Shown here: positions 55,767-64,000 of the stretch, piece after piece
Numbering within the stretch: the first letter of the stretch is position 1
Layout: each line of letters begins with the position of its first letter
Origin: Neorhizobium sp. NCHU2750
GTDB lineage: Bacteria; Pseudomonadota; Alphaproteobacteria; Rhizobiales; Rhizobiaceae
Direction of reading: 5' to 3'
DNA length: 64,000 nt
Assembly: GCF_003597675.1 (NCBI RefSeq)
Contig: NZ_CP030827.1
Coordinates: 1-64,000, forward strand
The notes under the pieces: model-generated
The model's input: the letters and a program-made list of their open reading frames with translations, nothing else
Database searches by the model: none
What the model was told of the DNA's origin: nothing
Translations under genes and position numbers: made by a program

Positions 55767-56282
55767 ATGACCATCAAGCCTCTTATCATTCTCCCCGATC
55801 CGCTGCTCCGTCAGGTTTCCGCGCCGATCGAGACCGTCGATACCGAATTGCTCAAGCTTGCCGACGACATGCTGGAGACGATGTATGATGCGCCGGGCAT
55901 CGGCCTTGCCGCGATCCAGATCGGCGTACCCCGCCGCATGCTCGTCATCGACGTATCGCGCGATGACGAGGAAAAGCGGCCGCAGGTCTTCATCAATCCA
56001 GAAATCGTCAAATCCTCGGATGAGCGTTCCGTCTATGAGGAAGGCTGCCTGTCGATCCCGGAATATTACGCCGAGGTCGAGCGGCCGGCGACGATCGGCG
56101 TGAAATATGTCGGGCGCGACGGCAAGGAACATATTGCGGAGGCCGATGGCCTTCTCGCCACCTGCCTGCAGCACGAGATCGACCACCTGAACGGCGTCCT
56201 CTTCATCGACCATATCTCGCGTCTGAAGCGGGAGATGGTGATCAAGAAGTTCACCAAGGCCGCCAAGGGCAAGGCTATCTGA
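55767..56282 (+). CDS. def: Peptide deformylase
   Basis: It removes the formyl group from nascent chains. The 171-residue product has all three motifs: [16 protein letters not shown] and QHEIDHLNG. The start at 55767 ([12 protein letters not shown]) fits the family N-terminus; an ATG six codons earlier (55749) has a better ribosome site (AGGG, 6 nt) and could be the real start. fmt and truA follow, the usual def-fmt-truA order. Confidence 0.97.
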   Translation: MTIKPLIILPDPLLRQVSAPIETVDTELLKLADDMLETMYDAPGIGLAAIQIGVPRRMLVIDVSRDDEEKRPQVFINPEIVKSSDERSVYEEGCLSIPEYYAEVERPATIGVKYVGRDGKEHIAEADGLLATCLQHEIDHLNGVLFIDHISRLKREMVIKKFTKAAKGKAI

Positions 56283-56338
56283 GGCCTGCTGCGGCTCAAG
56301 AAACGAAAGGCGCGTCTTTGAGAGGCGCGAAAGGCACC

Positions 56339-57316
56339 ATGTCTCTTCGCATCATCTTCATGGGCACGCCGGATTTCTCCGTGCCGACGCTGCAGGGCCT
56401 GAAAGAGGCCGGTCATGAGATCGTCGCGGTCTATAGCCAGCCGCCGCGTCCGGCCGGCCGCCGCGGGCTCGATCTCACCAAGTCGCCGGTGCATCAGGCA
56501 GCGGAAGTTCTCGGCATTCCGGTCCTCACGCCGTTGAACTTCAAGGCGGAAGAGGATCGCGAGGCTTTTCGTGCGTTCAAGGCCGATGTTGCGGTCGTCG
56601 TGGCCTATGGTCTGCTCTTGCCGGTGGCGATCCTCGAGGGCACGCGGCTTGGCTGCTATAACGGCCACGCCTCGCTTCTGCCGCGCTGGCGCGGCGCGGC
56701 TCCCATCCAGCGGGCAATCATGGCGGGCGACCAAAAGACCGGCATGATCGTGATGAAGATGGAAAAGGGTCTCGATACCGGCCCGATGGCACTCACCAGC
56801 GAAGTCAAGATCGGCGCTCAGATGACAGCCGGCGAACTGCACGACAAGCTCATGATGGTTGGCGCCCGCGCCATGGTCGAGGCGATGGCCAGGCTCGAGG
56901 CCAGCGACCTGCCGCTGACGCCGCAGCCGGAGGAGGGCGTGCTCTACGCTGCCAAGATCGACAAGGCGGAGACGCGTATCGATTTCTCAAAGACCGCTTC
57001 CGAGGTTCACAATCACATTCGCGGCCTCTCGCCCTTCCCCGGCGCCTGGTTCGAGGCCGAAATCAACGGCAAGCCGGAGCGCATCAAGGTGCTGAATTCG
57101 GAAGTGAGCGAGGGTGAGGGCAGGCCCGGCGAAGTTATCGAGCATGCGGTCATCGCGGTTCTTTCGGGGCGCCTGCTTGTCGCGTGCTCAGAGGGCGCCG
57201 TGAGCTTGACCAGATTGCAGAAGGCTGGTGGAAAGCCGATGGATGCAGACGTCTTCCTGCGTGGTACGCCGATCGCTGCCGGCGCGATCCTGGTGGCTCC
57301 CGTGGGTACCGCCTGA
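56339..57316 (+). CDS. fmt: Methionyl-tRNA formyltransferase
   Basis: It formylates initiator Met-tRNA, pairing functionally with def. The 325-residue product has the N-terminal fold ([14 protein letters not shown]), the catalytic motif [15 protein letters not shown] and a C-terminal OB-like tRNA-binding domain. Its TGA overlaps the truA ATG by one base. Confidence 0.97.
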   Translation: MSLRIIFMGTPDFSVPTLQGLKEAGHEIVAVYSQPPRPAGRRGLDLTKSPVHQAAEVLGIPVLTPLNFKAEEDREAFRAFKADVAVVVAYGLLLPVAILEGTRLGCYNGHASLLPRWRGAAPIQRAIMAGDQKTGMIVMKMEKGLDTGPMALTSEVKIGAQMTAGELHDKLMMVGARAMVEAMARLEASDLPLTPQPEEGVLYAAKIDKAETRIDFSKTASEVHNHIRGLSPFPGAWFEAEINGKPERIKVLNSEVSEGEGRPGEVIEHAVIAVLSGRLLVACSEGAVSLTRLQKAGGKPMDADVFLRGTPIAAGAILVAPVGTA

Positions 57317-58092
57317 TGCCGCGCTTTCGCATGATCGTCGAATATGACGGCACCTCCTATGTCGGCTGGCAGATGCAGGAAAACGGCCACTCGGTCCAGG
57401 CCGCCCTGCAGAACGGCATCCTGTCGCTGACCGGCGAGACGGTCTCCATCCGCGGGGCTGGCCGGACGGATTCGGGCGTGCACGCCTTCGGTCAGGTCAT
57501 CCATGCGGACCTGTCGCGGGCCTGGGCGCCCTTCAAGCTGCGCAACGCCCTGAACGCCCATCTGATGATGGCAGGCGAAAAGGTGTCTGTCATCGACGTG
57601 GCCGAGGTGGACGAGAGCTTCGATGCGCGCTTTTCGGCGGTCAAGCGGCATTATCTCTACCGCATCATCAATCGCCCGTCGCCGCTGGCGGTAGAGGCGG
57701 GCAGGGCGTGGTGGGTGCCCAAGGATCTCGACCACGAGGCCATGCATGCCGCCGCCCAGATGCTGGTCGGGCATCACGACTTCACCACCTTCCGCTCGGC
57801 CCATTGCCAGGCGGCAAGCCCGGTCCGCACGCTCGACCGGCTGGATGTGACCCGCAACGGCAACCTGATCGAAATCCGCGCCAGCGCCCAGAGCTTTCTG
57901 CACAATCAGATCCGTTCATTCGCCGGCACGCTGAAGCTTGCCGGCGATGGCAAAATGACGCCGGAGGACGTGCGCCGGGCGCTCGAAGCCCGCGATCGCA
58001 AGGAATGCGGACCCGTGGCACCGCCCGAGGGCCTGTACTTCCTGAAGGTCGATTATCCCGGCGATGCTCAAAAGGGCGAAACGCCGAGATAG
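57316..58092 (+). CDS. truA: tRNA pseudouridine(38-40) synthase TruA
   Basis: It makes pseudouridine at positions 38-40 of the tRNA anticodon stem. The 258-residue product has the catalytic Asp52 in GRTDSGVHA. The start ATG overlaps the fmt stop (TGATG). Its last 25 bp overlap the convergent membrane-protein gene. Confidence 0.97.
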   Translation: MPRFRMIVEYDGTSYVGWQMQENGHSVQAALQNGILSLTGETVSIRGAGRTDSGVHAFGQVIHADLSRAWAPFKLRNALNAHLMMAGEKVSVIDVAEVDESFDARFSAVKRHYLYRIINRPSPLAVEAGRAWWVPKDLDHEAMHAAAQMLVGHHDFTTFRSAHCQAASPVRTLDRLDVTRNGNLIEIRASAQSFLHNQIRSFAGTLKLAGDGKMTPEDVRRALEARDRKECGPVAPPEGLYFLKVDYPGDAQKGETPR

Positions 58093-58664
58093 GATTGCAG
58101 CAGGTCGGAAATGATCAGGCTCGGCACCAGCAGCACCACCAGCATGGCGGCGATCACCAGCGGCTGCGGACCGCAGATCTGCCGCACGACCCGTGAAATG
58201 GCGAAGATCGTGGTGGCGAGAAGCGCAAGCTGCAGGACGGCGATCAGCCCCGCCACGCGCGGTGCGATGAACAGCATCAGCGTCAGCGCCGCATAGGCGT
58301 AGGAGACCGGTACCGAGAGCCAGTTGGTGGCGGCGACGATCGGCGGGAACTTCCGCTCCGTCCTTAGGAACAGGCAAAGCGCGCCCAGAAGCACGAGCGG
58401 CAGGACCCAGTTCAGTGCCTCGATCATGAACAGGCGCAGGAAGAAGGGAAGGCCCGCCGTGGCACCCTGTGGCCCGGCCTGCAGGAAAGCGTATCTCACC
58501 CCGTTCCAGTAGATGAACATCGCCGGCAGACACCAGACGAAGGCCCAGAAGGACCGCATCATGCCGCGATCGGTCAGGTCGAGATGCTTCAGGCCATGCC
58601 TGTCGCCTTTGAAGACCATCCAGAGGCCGGTGATATAGTGTCTGACTTCAGGAAAGGATGGCAT
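58068..58664 (-). CDS. Small multi-pass membrane protein, unknown
   Basis: The 198-residue product has about five to six predicted membrane helices (e.g. [55 protein letters not shown]) and a cytoplasmic-looking N-terminus ([18 protein letters not shown]). I do not recognise a family. It overlaps dapE by 17 bp on the same strand and the truA end by 25 bp on the opposite one. The dapE link suggests co-expression, but no role in lysine synthesis can be claimed. Confidence 0.75.
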   Translation of the reverse strand: MPSFPEVRHYITGLWMVFKGDRHGLKHLDLTDRGMMRSFWAFVWCLPAMFIYWNGVRYAFLQAGPQGATAGLPFFLRLFMIEALNWVLPLVLLGALCLFLRTERKFPPIVAATNWLSVPVSYAYAALTLMLFIAPRVAGLIAVLQLALLATTIFAISRVVRQICGPQPLVIAAMLVVLLVPSLIISDLLQSYLGVSPF

Positions 58665-59844
58665 CGCCGAACCAGCGGGAGAGGAATGTTCCGTAAATCT
58701 GGGTCAGCGTTTCGAGATCGGCAAGTGCCACGCGTTCATCGACCATATGCATGGTCTGGCCGACAAGCCCGAACTCGACCACCGGGCAATAGTCCTTGAT
58801 GAATCGCGCATCCGAGGTTCCGCCGGTGGTGGAAAGCTGCGGCTGGCGCCCGGTCACCGCCTCGACGGCCGCCGAAAGCGATCCGATCAGCGCGTTGTTG
58901 CGGGTCAGGAATACATGGCTCGGGCGTTCGGCCCAGATGATCTCGTAGCGGATCGGATCGCGGCCCGGGCGAAGCACGGCGTCACCCGCCGCGGCATCGA
59001 GCCTGCGAATGATCTCGGCCTTCACCGTATCGGCGGTCCAGGTGTCGTTGAAGCGGATGTTGAAGGCGAATGTCGCCTTGGCCGGCACGACATTGGTTGC
59101 CGGGTTGCCCACATCGACCGTCGTCACTTCAAGGTTGGAAGCCGGAAATTCCGGTGTACCGCCGTCGAAGGGCGGATCCATCAGCGCCGAGGCGAGCGGC
59201 AGAAGCCCGCGTACGGCGTTGTCGGCGAGATGCGGATAGGCGGCATGGCCCTGCACGCCGAATACCGTCACCCGCCCGGAAACCGAACCGCGGCGGCCGA
59301 TCTTGATCATGTCGCCGAGAACGTCCGGATTGGTCGGTTCGCCGACGAGACAGGCGTCCCAGCGCTCGCCCCTTTCGGCCGCCCATTTCAACAGCTTTTC
59401 CGTGCCGTTGATGGCCGGGCCTTCCTCGTCGCCGGTGATCAGGAAAGAGATCGAGCCATCGGGTGCGCCATGCTTTTCGATATGGCGGGCGACGGCTGCC
59501 ACGAAACAGGCAATGCCGCCCTTCATGTCGACGGCACCGCGTCCGAACATCTCTCCGCCGTCAATTTCGGCGGAAAATGGCGGGTGGCTCCAGGAGGCCT
59601 CGTCGCCGACCGGCACCACGTCCGTATGGCCGGCAAACATCAGGTGCGGCCCGTCGGTGCCGAGCCGCGCATAAAGGTTTTCGATGTCCGGCATGCCGGG
59701 TTCTTTTGCCACCATCCGCTCGACCGTAAAGCCGAGCGGCGTGAGCATGGCCTCAAGGGCCGTGAGCGCGCCACCTTCCGCCGGAGTGACGGAAGGGCAA
59801 CGGATCAGCGTTTGCAGGTTTGCAATCGGATCGACAGCAGACAT
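58648..59844 (-). CDS. dapE: Succinyl-diaminopimelate desuccinylase
   Basis: It cleaves N-succinyl-LL-diaminopimelate in the succinylase branch of lysine/peptidoglycan precursor synthesis. The 398-residue product has metal-site motifs FAGHTDVVP, DMKGG and GDEEGPA. It follows dapD by 15 bp on the same strand. Confidence 0.97.
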   Translation of the reverse strand: MSAVDPIANLQTLIRCPSVTPAEGGALTALEAMLTPLGFTVERMVAKEPGMPDIENLYARLGTDGPHLMFAGHTDVVPVGDEASWSHPPFSAEIDGGEMFGRGAVDMKGGIACFVAAVARHIEKHGAPDGSISFLITGDEEGPAINGTEKLLKWAAERGERWDACLVGEPTNPDVLGDMIKIGRRGSVSGRVTVFGVQGHAAYPHLADNAVRGLLPLASALMDPPFDGGTPEFPASNLEVTTVDVGNPATNVVPAKATFAFNIRFNDTWTADTVKAEIIRRLDAAAGDAVLRPGRDPIRYEIIWAERPSHVFLTRNNALIGSLSAAVEAVTGRQPQLSTTGGTSDARFIKDYCPVVEFGLVGQTMHMVDERVALADLETLTQIYGTFLSRWFGDAILS

Positions 59845-59859
59845 CGGAGCAGGCCTCGC

Positions 59860-60720
59860 TCAGTCGCGCAGCAGTTCGTTGATACCCGTCTTCGAACGGG
59901 TCTTCTCATCGACCGTCTTGACGATCACGGCGCAATAGAGGTTCGGGGCAGCCAGGCCGTTCGGCATGGTCGCATTGCCGGACGGCATCGAGCCGGCAAC
60001 GACGACGGAATAGGGCGGTACTTCGCCGTAGCTGACTTCGCCGGTGGCGCGATTGACGATCTTGGTCGACTTGCCGATGTAGACACCCATGCCGAGAACC
60101 GAGCCCTCGCGGATGATGCAGCCTTCGACGACTTCCGAACGGGCGCCGATGAAGCAATTGTCCTCGATGATCGTCGGGCCGGCCTGCATCGGCTCCAGCA
60201 CGCCGCCGATGCCGACGCCGCCGGACAGATGCACATGCTTCCCGATTTGGGCGCAGGAGCCGACCGTTGCCCAGGTGTCGACCATCGTGCCTTCATCGAC
60301 ATAGGCGCCGAGATTGACGAAGGACGGCATCAGCACGACGTTCTTGGCAATATAGGCCGAGCGGCGCACGACGGTGTTCGGCACGGCGCGGAAACCGGCC
60401 GAGCGGAACTGGTTGTCGCCCCAGCCCTCGAACTTGGACGGAACCTTGTCCCACCAGGTGGAATTGCCCGGACCGCCCTTGACGACTTCCATGTCGTTGA
60501 GGCGGAAGGACAGGAGAACGGCCTTCTTGAGCCACTGGTTGACGGTCCAGGCACCGTCTTCGCCGCGAACCGCCACGCGCGCCTTGCCGCTATCGAGCAG
60601 GTTCAGCGATTCCTCCACGGCGTCCCGCACTTCGCCTTTGGTCGAGACATTGATGCTGTCGCGGTTGTCGAAAGCGGTCTCGATGGTCTTTTCGAGGGCG
60701 GCGAAGTCAAAGCTGCTCAT
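59860..60720 (-). CDS. dapD: 2,3,4,5-tetrahydropyridine-2,6-dicarboxylate N-succinyltransferase
   Basis: It succinylates tetrahydrodipicolinate, the step before DapC and DapE. The 286-residue product has the left-handed beta-helix hexapeptide pattern ([34 protein letters not shown]). AAGGA precedes the start by 6 nt. Divergent from the LOG gene. Confidence 0.97.
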   Translation of the reverse strand: MSSFDFAALEKTIETAFDNRDSINVSTKGEVRDAVEESLNLLDSGKARVAVRGEDGAWTVNQWLKKAVLLSFRLNDMEVVKGGPGNSTWWDKVPSKFEGWGDNQFRSAGFRAVPNTVVRRSAYIAKNVVLMPSFVNLGAYVDEGTMVDTWATVGSCAQIGKHVHLSGGVGIGGVLEPMQAGPTIIEDNCFIGARSEVVEGCIIREGSVLGMGVYIGKSTKIVNRATGEVSYGEVPPYSVVVAGSMPSGNATMPNGLAAPNLYCAVIVKTVDEKTRSKTGINELLRD

Positions 60721-60859
60721 GGAAGATCCTTAAACGTCACGCGGTATCGTGATGGCTGGAAAGGTGGTCATTTGGTCCCATTTGCTCTAAGCGACCGCCA
60801 CTCAAGCGTCAATGCGAATTGGCGCCGACCCTGGTCGTGCGCGGGAAGGAACGAGTTTT

Positions 60860-61720
60860 ATGGCAAAAGTGAAGTCGACGGATCAGGTTGCAGACAAGGA
60901 TGTCTGGGACCCGCTGAAGGATAGCAGGGCAGACAAGCACGCGGCGGCAGCCCAGCCGAGGACGCCGCAGACGGAGTCCCCCTCCTATCGCCTTGCCTTT
61001 ACCGATGAGGATTTCCTCTGCAGCAAGGAATTGCGGCCGCTCCGGCTGCAGCTCGAACTCCTGAAGGCTGAGATGGTTCTAGCCGAGAAAGGCATCGCCT
61101 CGACCGTCGTGCTGTTCGGTGGTGCCCGTATTCCGGCTCCCGGCCAGAAGCCCTGGGCCGCCCGCAACGAGATCCAGCACAACAACCTCCAGGCGGCCTC
61201 TGTTTATTACGAGGAAGCGCGTAAATTTGCCGCGCTGTGCTCTGCCCATTCGGCCAAATTCGACTATAAGGAATTCGTCGTCGTCACCGGCGGCGGTCCG
61301 GGCGTGATGGAAGCGGGAAACCGTGGAGCGTCTGAAGCAGGTGCGCCGACGATCGGCCTCAACATCATGCTGCCGCATGAACAGGCACCAAACCCCTATG
61401 TCACGCCGGAACTGGCGTTCAACTTCCACTATTTCGCCATCCGCAAGATGCATTTCATGATGCGGGCAAGGGCGGTTGCGGTATTTCCGGGCGGGTTCGG
61501 CACGCTGGACGAGATGTTCGAGGCGCTGACGCTGATCCAGACCGGACGTATGAAGCGCATACCGCTCATCCTGTTTGCCGAGAAATTCTGGCGCAGCATC
61601 ATCAATTTCGAAGCACTGGCGGAATTCGGCACGATCGCGCCCGAAGACATCGAACTCATAAACTTCGTCGAGACTGCGGACCAGGCCTGGAAAGTGGTCC
61701 GCGACTTCTACGCAAAATAG
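60860..61720 (+). CDS. LOG-family protein (large type)
   Basis: LOG proteins are nucleoside 5'-monophosphate phosphoribohydrolases, some of which make cytokinins. The 286-residue product has GGGPGVMEA and the signature PGGFGTLDEMFE. It is longer than plant-type LOG (about 190) with an N-terminal extension of roughly 90 residues. Cytokinin production is not implied. The ATG at 60860 has AAGGA 9 nt upstream. Confidence 0.88.
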   Translation: MAKVKSTDQVADKDVWDPLKDSRADKHAAAAQPRTPQTESPSYRLAFTDEDFLCSKELRPLRLQLELLKAEMVLAEKGIASTVVLFGGARIPAPGQKPWAARNEIQHNNLQAASVYYEEARKFAALCSAHSAKFDYKEFVVVTGGGPGVMEAGNRGASEAGAPTIGLNIMLPHEQAPNPYVTPELAFNFHYFAIRKMHFMMRARAVAVFPGGFGTLDEMFEALTLIQTGRMKRIPLILFAEKFWRSIINFEALAEFGTIAPEDIELINFVETADQAWKVVRDFYAK

Positions 61721-61738
61721 GCCCTGCAAATGATAAGA

Positions 61739-61764
61739 GCCCGCCCCTCGATGGAGAGGCGGGC
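61739..61764 (+). terminator. GC-rich hairpin after the LOG gene
   Basis: An 11-bp stem with one mismatch (61739-61749 with 61754-61764), loop GATG. Followed by CCTTG, so a weak intrinsic terminator at best; it lies between convergent genes. Confidence 0.45.
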
Positions 61765-61811
61765 CCTTGTACGACGGTTGCCGGCTAGTTCCGTAATTGG
61801 GGGGCAAGGAA

Positions 61812-62447
61812 CTAGAGGGGGCGGTCCGGCAGGTCGTCGATGGAAATTACGCCGTCCTTGTTGGTGTCCATCATCGCAAACAGCTTGTCGCCGGCTGCGG
61901 TGGCTTCGGCCTTGGTGATCTTGTTGTCGTGGTTTTCGTCGATCATGCGGAACAAGCGGTCGCCACCCATGCCCGGACCACGATGCTGCCAGCGGGCGTG
62001 ACGGAAATCGCCGTGCGGACCGCCCTTGCCATCAGGACCCTTGTGGTCGGCGCGCGGGCCGTCCGGATGATCCTTGTCGTCGGCCTTTTCAGGACGCGGA
62101 TGGGCCTTCCGGAACGCTTCCATCTGGGCGATCTTGTAGTCGAGCAACTCGCCGCGGGTAATGGCGCCGTCCTTGTTCGCATCGATTGCCGTGAAGAGAG
62201 TATCTTCGTAGGCGGTCATTTCCTCCTTGGAGATCTTACCGTCCTTGTTGGTGTCGGCATTCTTGAGGAGGCGGATGAAGAGCATGTCCTTCATCATGCC
62301 ATGGCCCATCGGGTGGCCCATGGGCCGCATGTGGTGAGGTCCAGCATGGCCGTGAGCGGGCCGTTCCGGTGCGGCGAAGGCCGGGATCGCGGCTCCTGCG
62401 ACCAGCACGGCTCCGAGGGTCGCCAAAACGATCTTCTTTGCGGTCAT
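61812..62447 (-). CDS. Exported EF-hand calcium-binding protein
   Basis: The 211-residue product has a signal peptide (ATLGAVLVAGAAIPAFA, cleavage near residue 25), a His-rich stretch, and four EF-hand loops: DTNKDGKISKEE, DANKDGAITRGE, DENHDNKITKAE and DTNKDGVISIDD. A Lys/Asp/His/Gly-rich linker separates the two pairs. Probably periplasmic, binding calcium or other metals. Direct repeats upstream suggest response-regulator control. Confidence 0.88.
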   Translation of the reverse strand: MTAKKIVLATLGAVLVAGAAIPAFAAPERPAHGHAGPHHMRPMGHPMGHGMMKDMLFIRLLKNADTNKDGKISKEEMTAYEDTLFTAIDANKDGAITRGELLDYKIAQMEAFRKAHPRPEKADDKDHPDGPRADHKGPDGKGGPHGDFRHARWQHRGPGMGGDRLFRMIDENHDNKITKAEATAAGDKLFAMMDTNKDGVISIDDLPDRPL

Positions 62448-62521
62448 CGATGGGTTCCTTTCCCTTTATTCCGATGACCTCAAGTTAGGGCCGCCAAGCC
62501 CTGGCGACCACTTAAACTGTC

Positions 62522-62550
62522 GTAATGTGCATGAACTCTTTGTAATGCAC
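62522..62550. promoter_or_regulatory. Direct and inverted repeats upstream of the EF-hand gene
   Basis: GTAATG occurs at 62522-62527 and 62542-62547, exactly 20 bp apart. GTGCAT (62527-62532) and ATGCAC (62545-62550) are complementary. The 20-bp period, two helical turns, suggests an OmpR-type regulator site 75-105 bp before the start codon. Confidence 0.4.
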
Positions 62551-62580
62551 GGTAGTAATTGGCGCAGCGATTTCCCGCCG

Positions 62581-63294
62581 TCAGCCGGCCGGCAGGCCCT
62601 TGAGGAAACCTGCGAGATCGTCGGTCACATAGTCGATGTGATCGTCTTCCTCGGACAGCACTTCCCAGCGCTCCATCAGCACTTCGTCGAGATTGCGGGG
62701 AACGAGCAGCACGGTGCGCATCCCAAGCGCCTTGGGAACTGTCAGATTGCGCGGCAGGTCTTCGAACATCGCCGCCTTCGTCGTGTCGACCCGGTGAAGG
62801 CTGGCGAACTTGTCATAGGTTGCACCGGCTGGCTTCGGCACATAGCCGGCCGCGACGATGTCGAAAATGTCGTCGAAATTGTCGAGAATGCCGAGCGCGC
62901 GGGCGGCGGCTTCCGCATGCGGCACGCTGCCATTGGTGAAGATGAACTTGCGGCCGGGCAGGGCATTGATCGCCGCCCCAAGCTCGGGGTTCGGCATCAG
63001 CGCCGAATAGTCGATCGCATGCGCCCGTTCGAGGAAACCGTCTGGGTCGATGCCGTAATGCAGCATCAGTCCCTGAAGCGTGGTGCCATGCTCATGGTAA
63101 TAGCGCTTCTGCAATGCGCGCGCCTCGTCCCGCTCCAGCTGCAGCAATTCCTGCACATAGGCAGTCATGTTGACATCTATCTGGGCGAAGAGATTAACGT
63201 GGTGGGGATAGAGCGTGTTGTCGAGATCGAAGACCCAGTCACGGATATGGGCGAAATCGGCAGCGTCGGGAGCGGTCTTGGGTTTGTTTTCCAT
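62581..63294 (-). CDS. HAD-family hydrolase (pyrimidine 5'-nucleotidase type)
   Basis: The 237-residue product has the HAD motif I WVFDLDNTLYP, motif II IFTNGS, and motif III/IV FEDLPRNL. It resembles the yeast SDT1/PHM8-like pyrimidine 5'-nucleotidase group. The ATG at 63294 is used; a GTG five codons earlier is an alternative. Substrate unproven. Confidence 0.85.
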   Translation of the reverse strand: MENKPKTAPDAADFAHIRDWVFDLDNTLYPHHVNLFAQIDVNMTAYVQELLQLERDEARALQKRYYHEHGTTLQGLMLHYGIDPDGFLERAHAIDYSALMPNPELGAAINALPGRKFIFTNGSVPHAEAAARALGILDNFDDIFDIVAAGYVPKPAGATYDKFASLHRVDTTKAAMFEDLPRNLTVPKALGMRTVLLVPRNLDEVLMERWEVLSEEDDHIDYVTDDLAGFLKGLPAG

Positions 63295-63401
63295 GTTTCG
63301 CTTATGCACTGATGCGCTCTTAAAGAAAACGCCAAAAGGCGACCGGTTTTGCCCTTCGGCGACCTTGGCGATCTGTCTGCCGGCATGATACCGGCGAAAG
63401 C

Positions 63402-64000
63402 ATGGAACTCTGGATCCCCATCACCATTGCCGCCGCCTTCTTGCAGAACCTGCGGTCGGCATTGCAGAAGCATCTTCAGGGCAAGCTCGGCACGCGCGGT
63501 GCGAGCTTCGTCCGCTTCGGCTACGGTTTTCCCGTGGCGATCCTCTATGTCGTCCTGCTCCATCTGATCGCCGGATATTCCTTTCCGCATCTCAATCTGG
63601 ATTTCGCCATATGGGCGATCGTCGGAGGTCTGGCGCAGATCTTCGCCACCATCATGCTGGTGCATCTCTTCTCGCTCAGAAACTTCGCAGTCGGCACTGC
63701 CTATTCGAAGACCGAGCCGGTCCAGGCCGCCATCTTCGGCTTTATCCTTCTCGGCGAGAAACTCACCGCGGGCGCCGTCGGCGCGATCATCGTCGGGGTC
63801 ATCGGCGTGATGATCATCTCGATGGCGCGCATGCCGCTCTCGTGGAAAAACATGCTGGCCGCACTGGCAAGCAGGACGGCGCTGATCGGCATCGCATCGG
63901 GCGCCGTCTTCGGCATTTCCGCCGTCGCCTATCGCAGCGCCTCGCTGGCACTCGACGGGCCGAATTCGATCATGCAGGCGGCAATGACGCTTGCCTGCGT
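63402..64000 (+). CDS. EamA/DMT-family transporter (partial, runs off the window)
   Basis: The ORF opens at ATG 63402 (MELWIPITIAAAFLQNLRSA) and is still open at the window end after 199 complete codons. It has about five to six predicted membrane helices and a repeat pattern of EamA/DMT metabolite exporters (TAYSKTEPVQAAIFGFILLGE). It is divergent from the HAD gene. Confidence 0.85.
   Translation, partial: MELWIPITIAAAFLQNLRSALQKHLQGKLGTRGASFVRFGYGFPVAILYVVLLHLIAGYSFPHLNLDFAIWAIVGGLAQIFATIMLVHLFSLRNFAVGTAYSKTEPVQAAIFGFILLGEKLTAGAVGAIIVGVIGVMIISMARMPLSWKNMLAALASRTALIGIASGAVFGISAVAYRSASLALDGPNSIMQAAMTLAC

Overview
The window is about 60% GC, densely coded, core chromosomal sequence from an alphaproteobacterium, almost certainly a member of the Rhizobiaceae (Rhizobium/Agrobacterium/Sinorhizobium group). 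Evidence for this is the lptC-lptA-lptB-rpoN-hpf-ptsN block, the tme/mutS/glnD/murJ/trpS neighbourhood, an ornithine-lipid acyltransferase (olsB), a Mur-type Fur protein, a PraR/PhrR regulator between lnt and metK, and a ROSE-type RNA thermometer in front of a small heat-shock gene. dnaA starts at base 1, which suggests that the chromosome was numbered from dnaA. I see no plasmid, phage, insertion-sequence or CRISPR content, and no rRNA or tRNA gene.

Layout. 1-7 kb: dnaA, a small conserved-looking protein, the heat-shock pair hrcA-grpE (minus strand), then rph-rdgB-hemW (plus). 7-12.1 kb (minus): LPS export genes lptC-lptA-lptB followed by rpoN-hpf-ptsN. 12.2-18.5 kb (plus): sppA, ihfB, a LapA-domain protein, two RNA methyltransferases, lspA and a soluble hybrid histidine kinase. 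18.6-29 kb: olsB, a Phd/PIN toxin-antitoxin pair with a frameshifted toxin, NADP-malic enzyme, mutS, a GreA-like factor, a MYG1-family protein, and a hydrolase divergent from a membrane-anchored AraC regulator. 29-41 kb: glnD, murJ, an M15-like peptidase, trpS, a Usp protein, a NifU-like scaffold, tsaB, rimI, mur, a plsC-type acyltransferase and a DedA protein. 40-49 kb: miaB-phoH-ybeY-corC-lnt, praR, metK, trmB. 49-64 kb: hsp20-DUF1150, a nucleoside hydrolase, a chemoreceptor, ribokinase, rmuC, def-fmt-truA, a small membrane protein, dapE-dapD, a LOG protein, an EF-hand protein, a HAD phosphatase and the start of an EamA-type transporter.

The genes fall into a few working groups: envelope biogenesis (lptABC, lspA, lnt, murJ, olsB, plsC), translation and RNA modification (rph, miaB, ybeY, trmB, truA, TrmH, tsaB, rimI, def, fmt), nitrogen/carbon control (rpoN, ptsN, glnD, tme) and heat-shock control (hrcA, grpE, hsp20). 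No large undescribed system is visible. The observations most worth a second look are regulatory: a sigma-54 site facing away from rpoN and overlapping its likely promoter, the ROSE thermometer, a nested pseudoknot-like set of inverted repeats between the M15-like gene and trpS, a 27-codon ORF overlapping the sppA start, and the frameshifted PIN toxin beside an intact antitoxin. Start codons were chosen by reading Shine-Dalgarno (SD) spacing and family N-termini by eye; product names rest on motifs recognised without database search.
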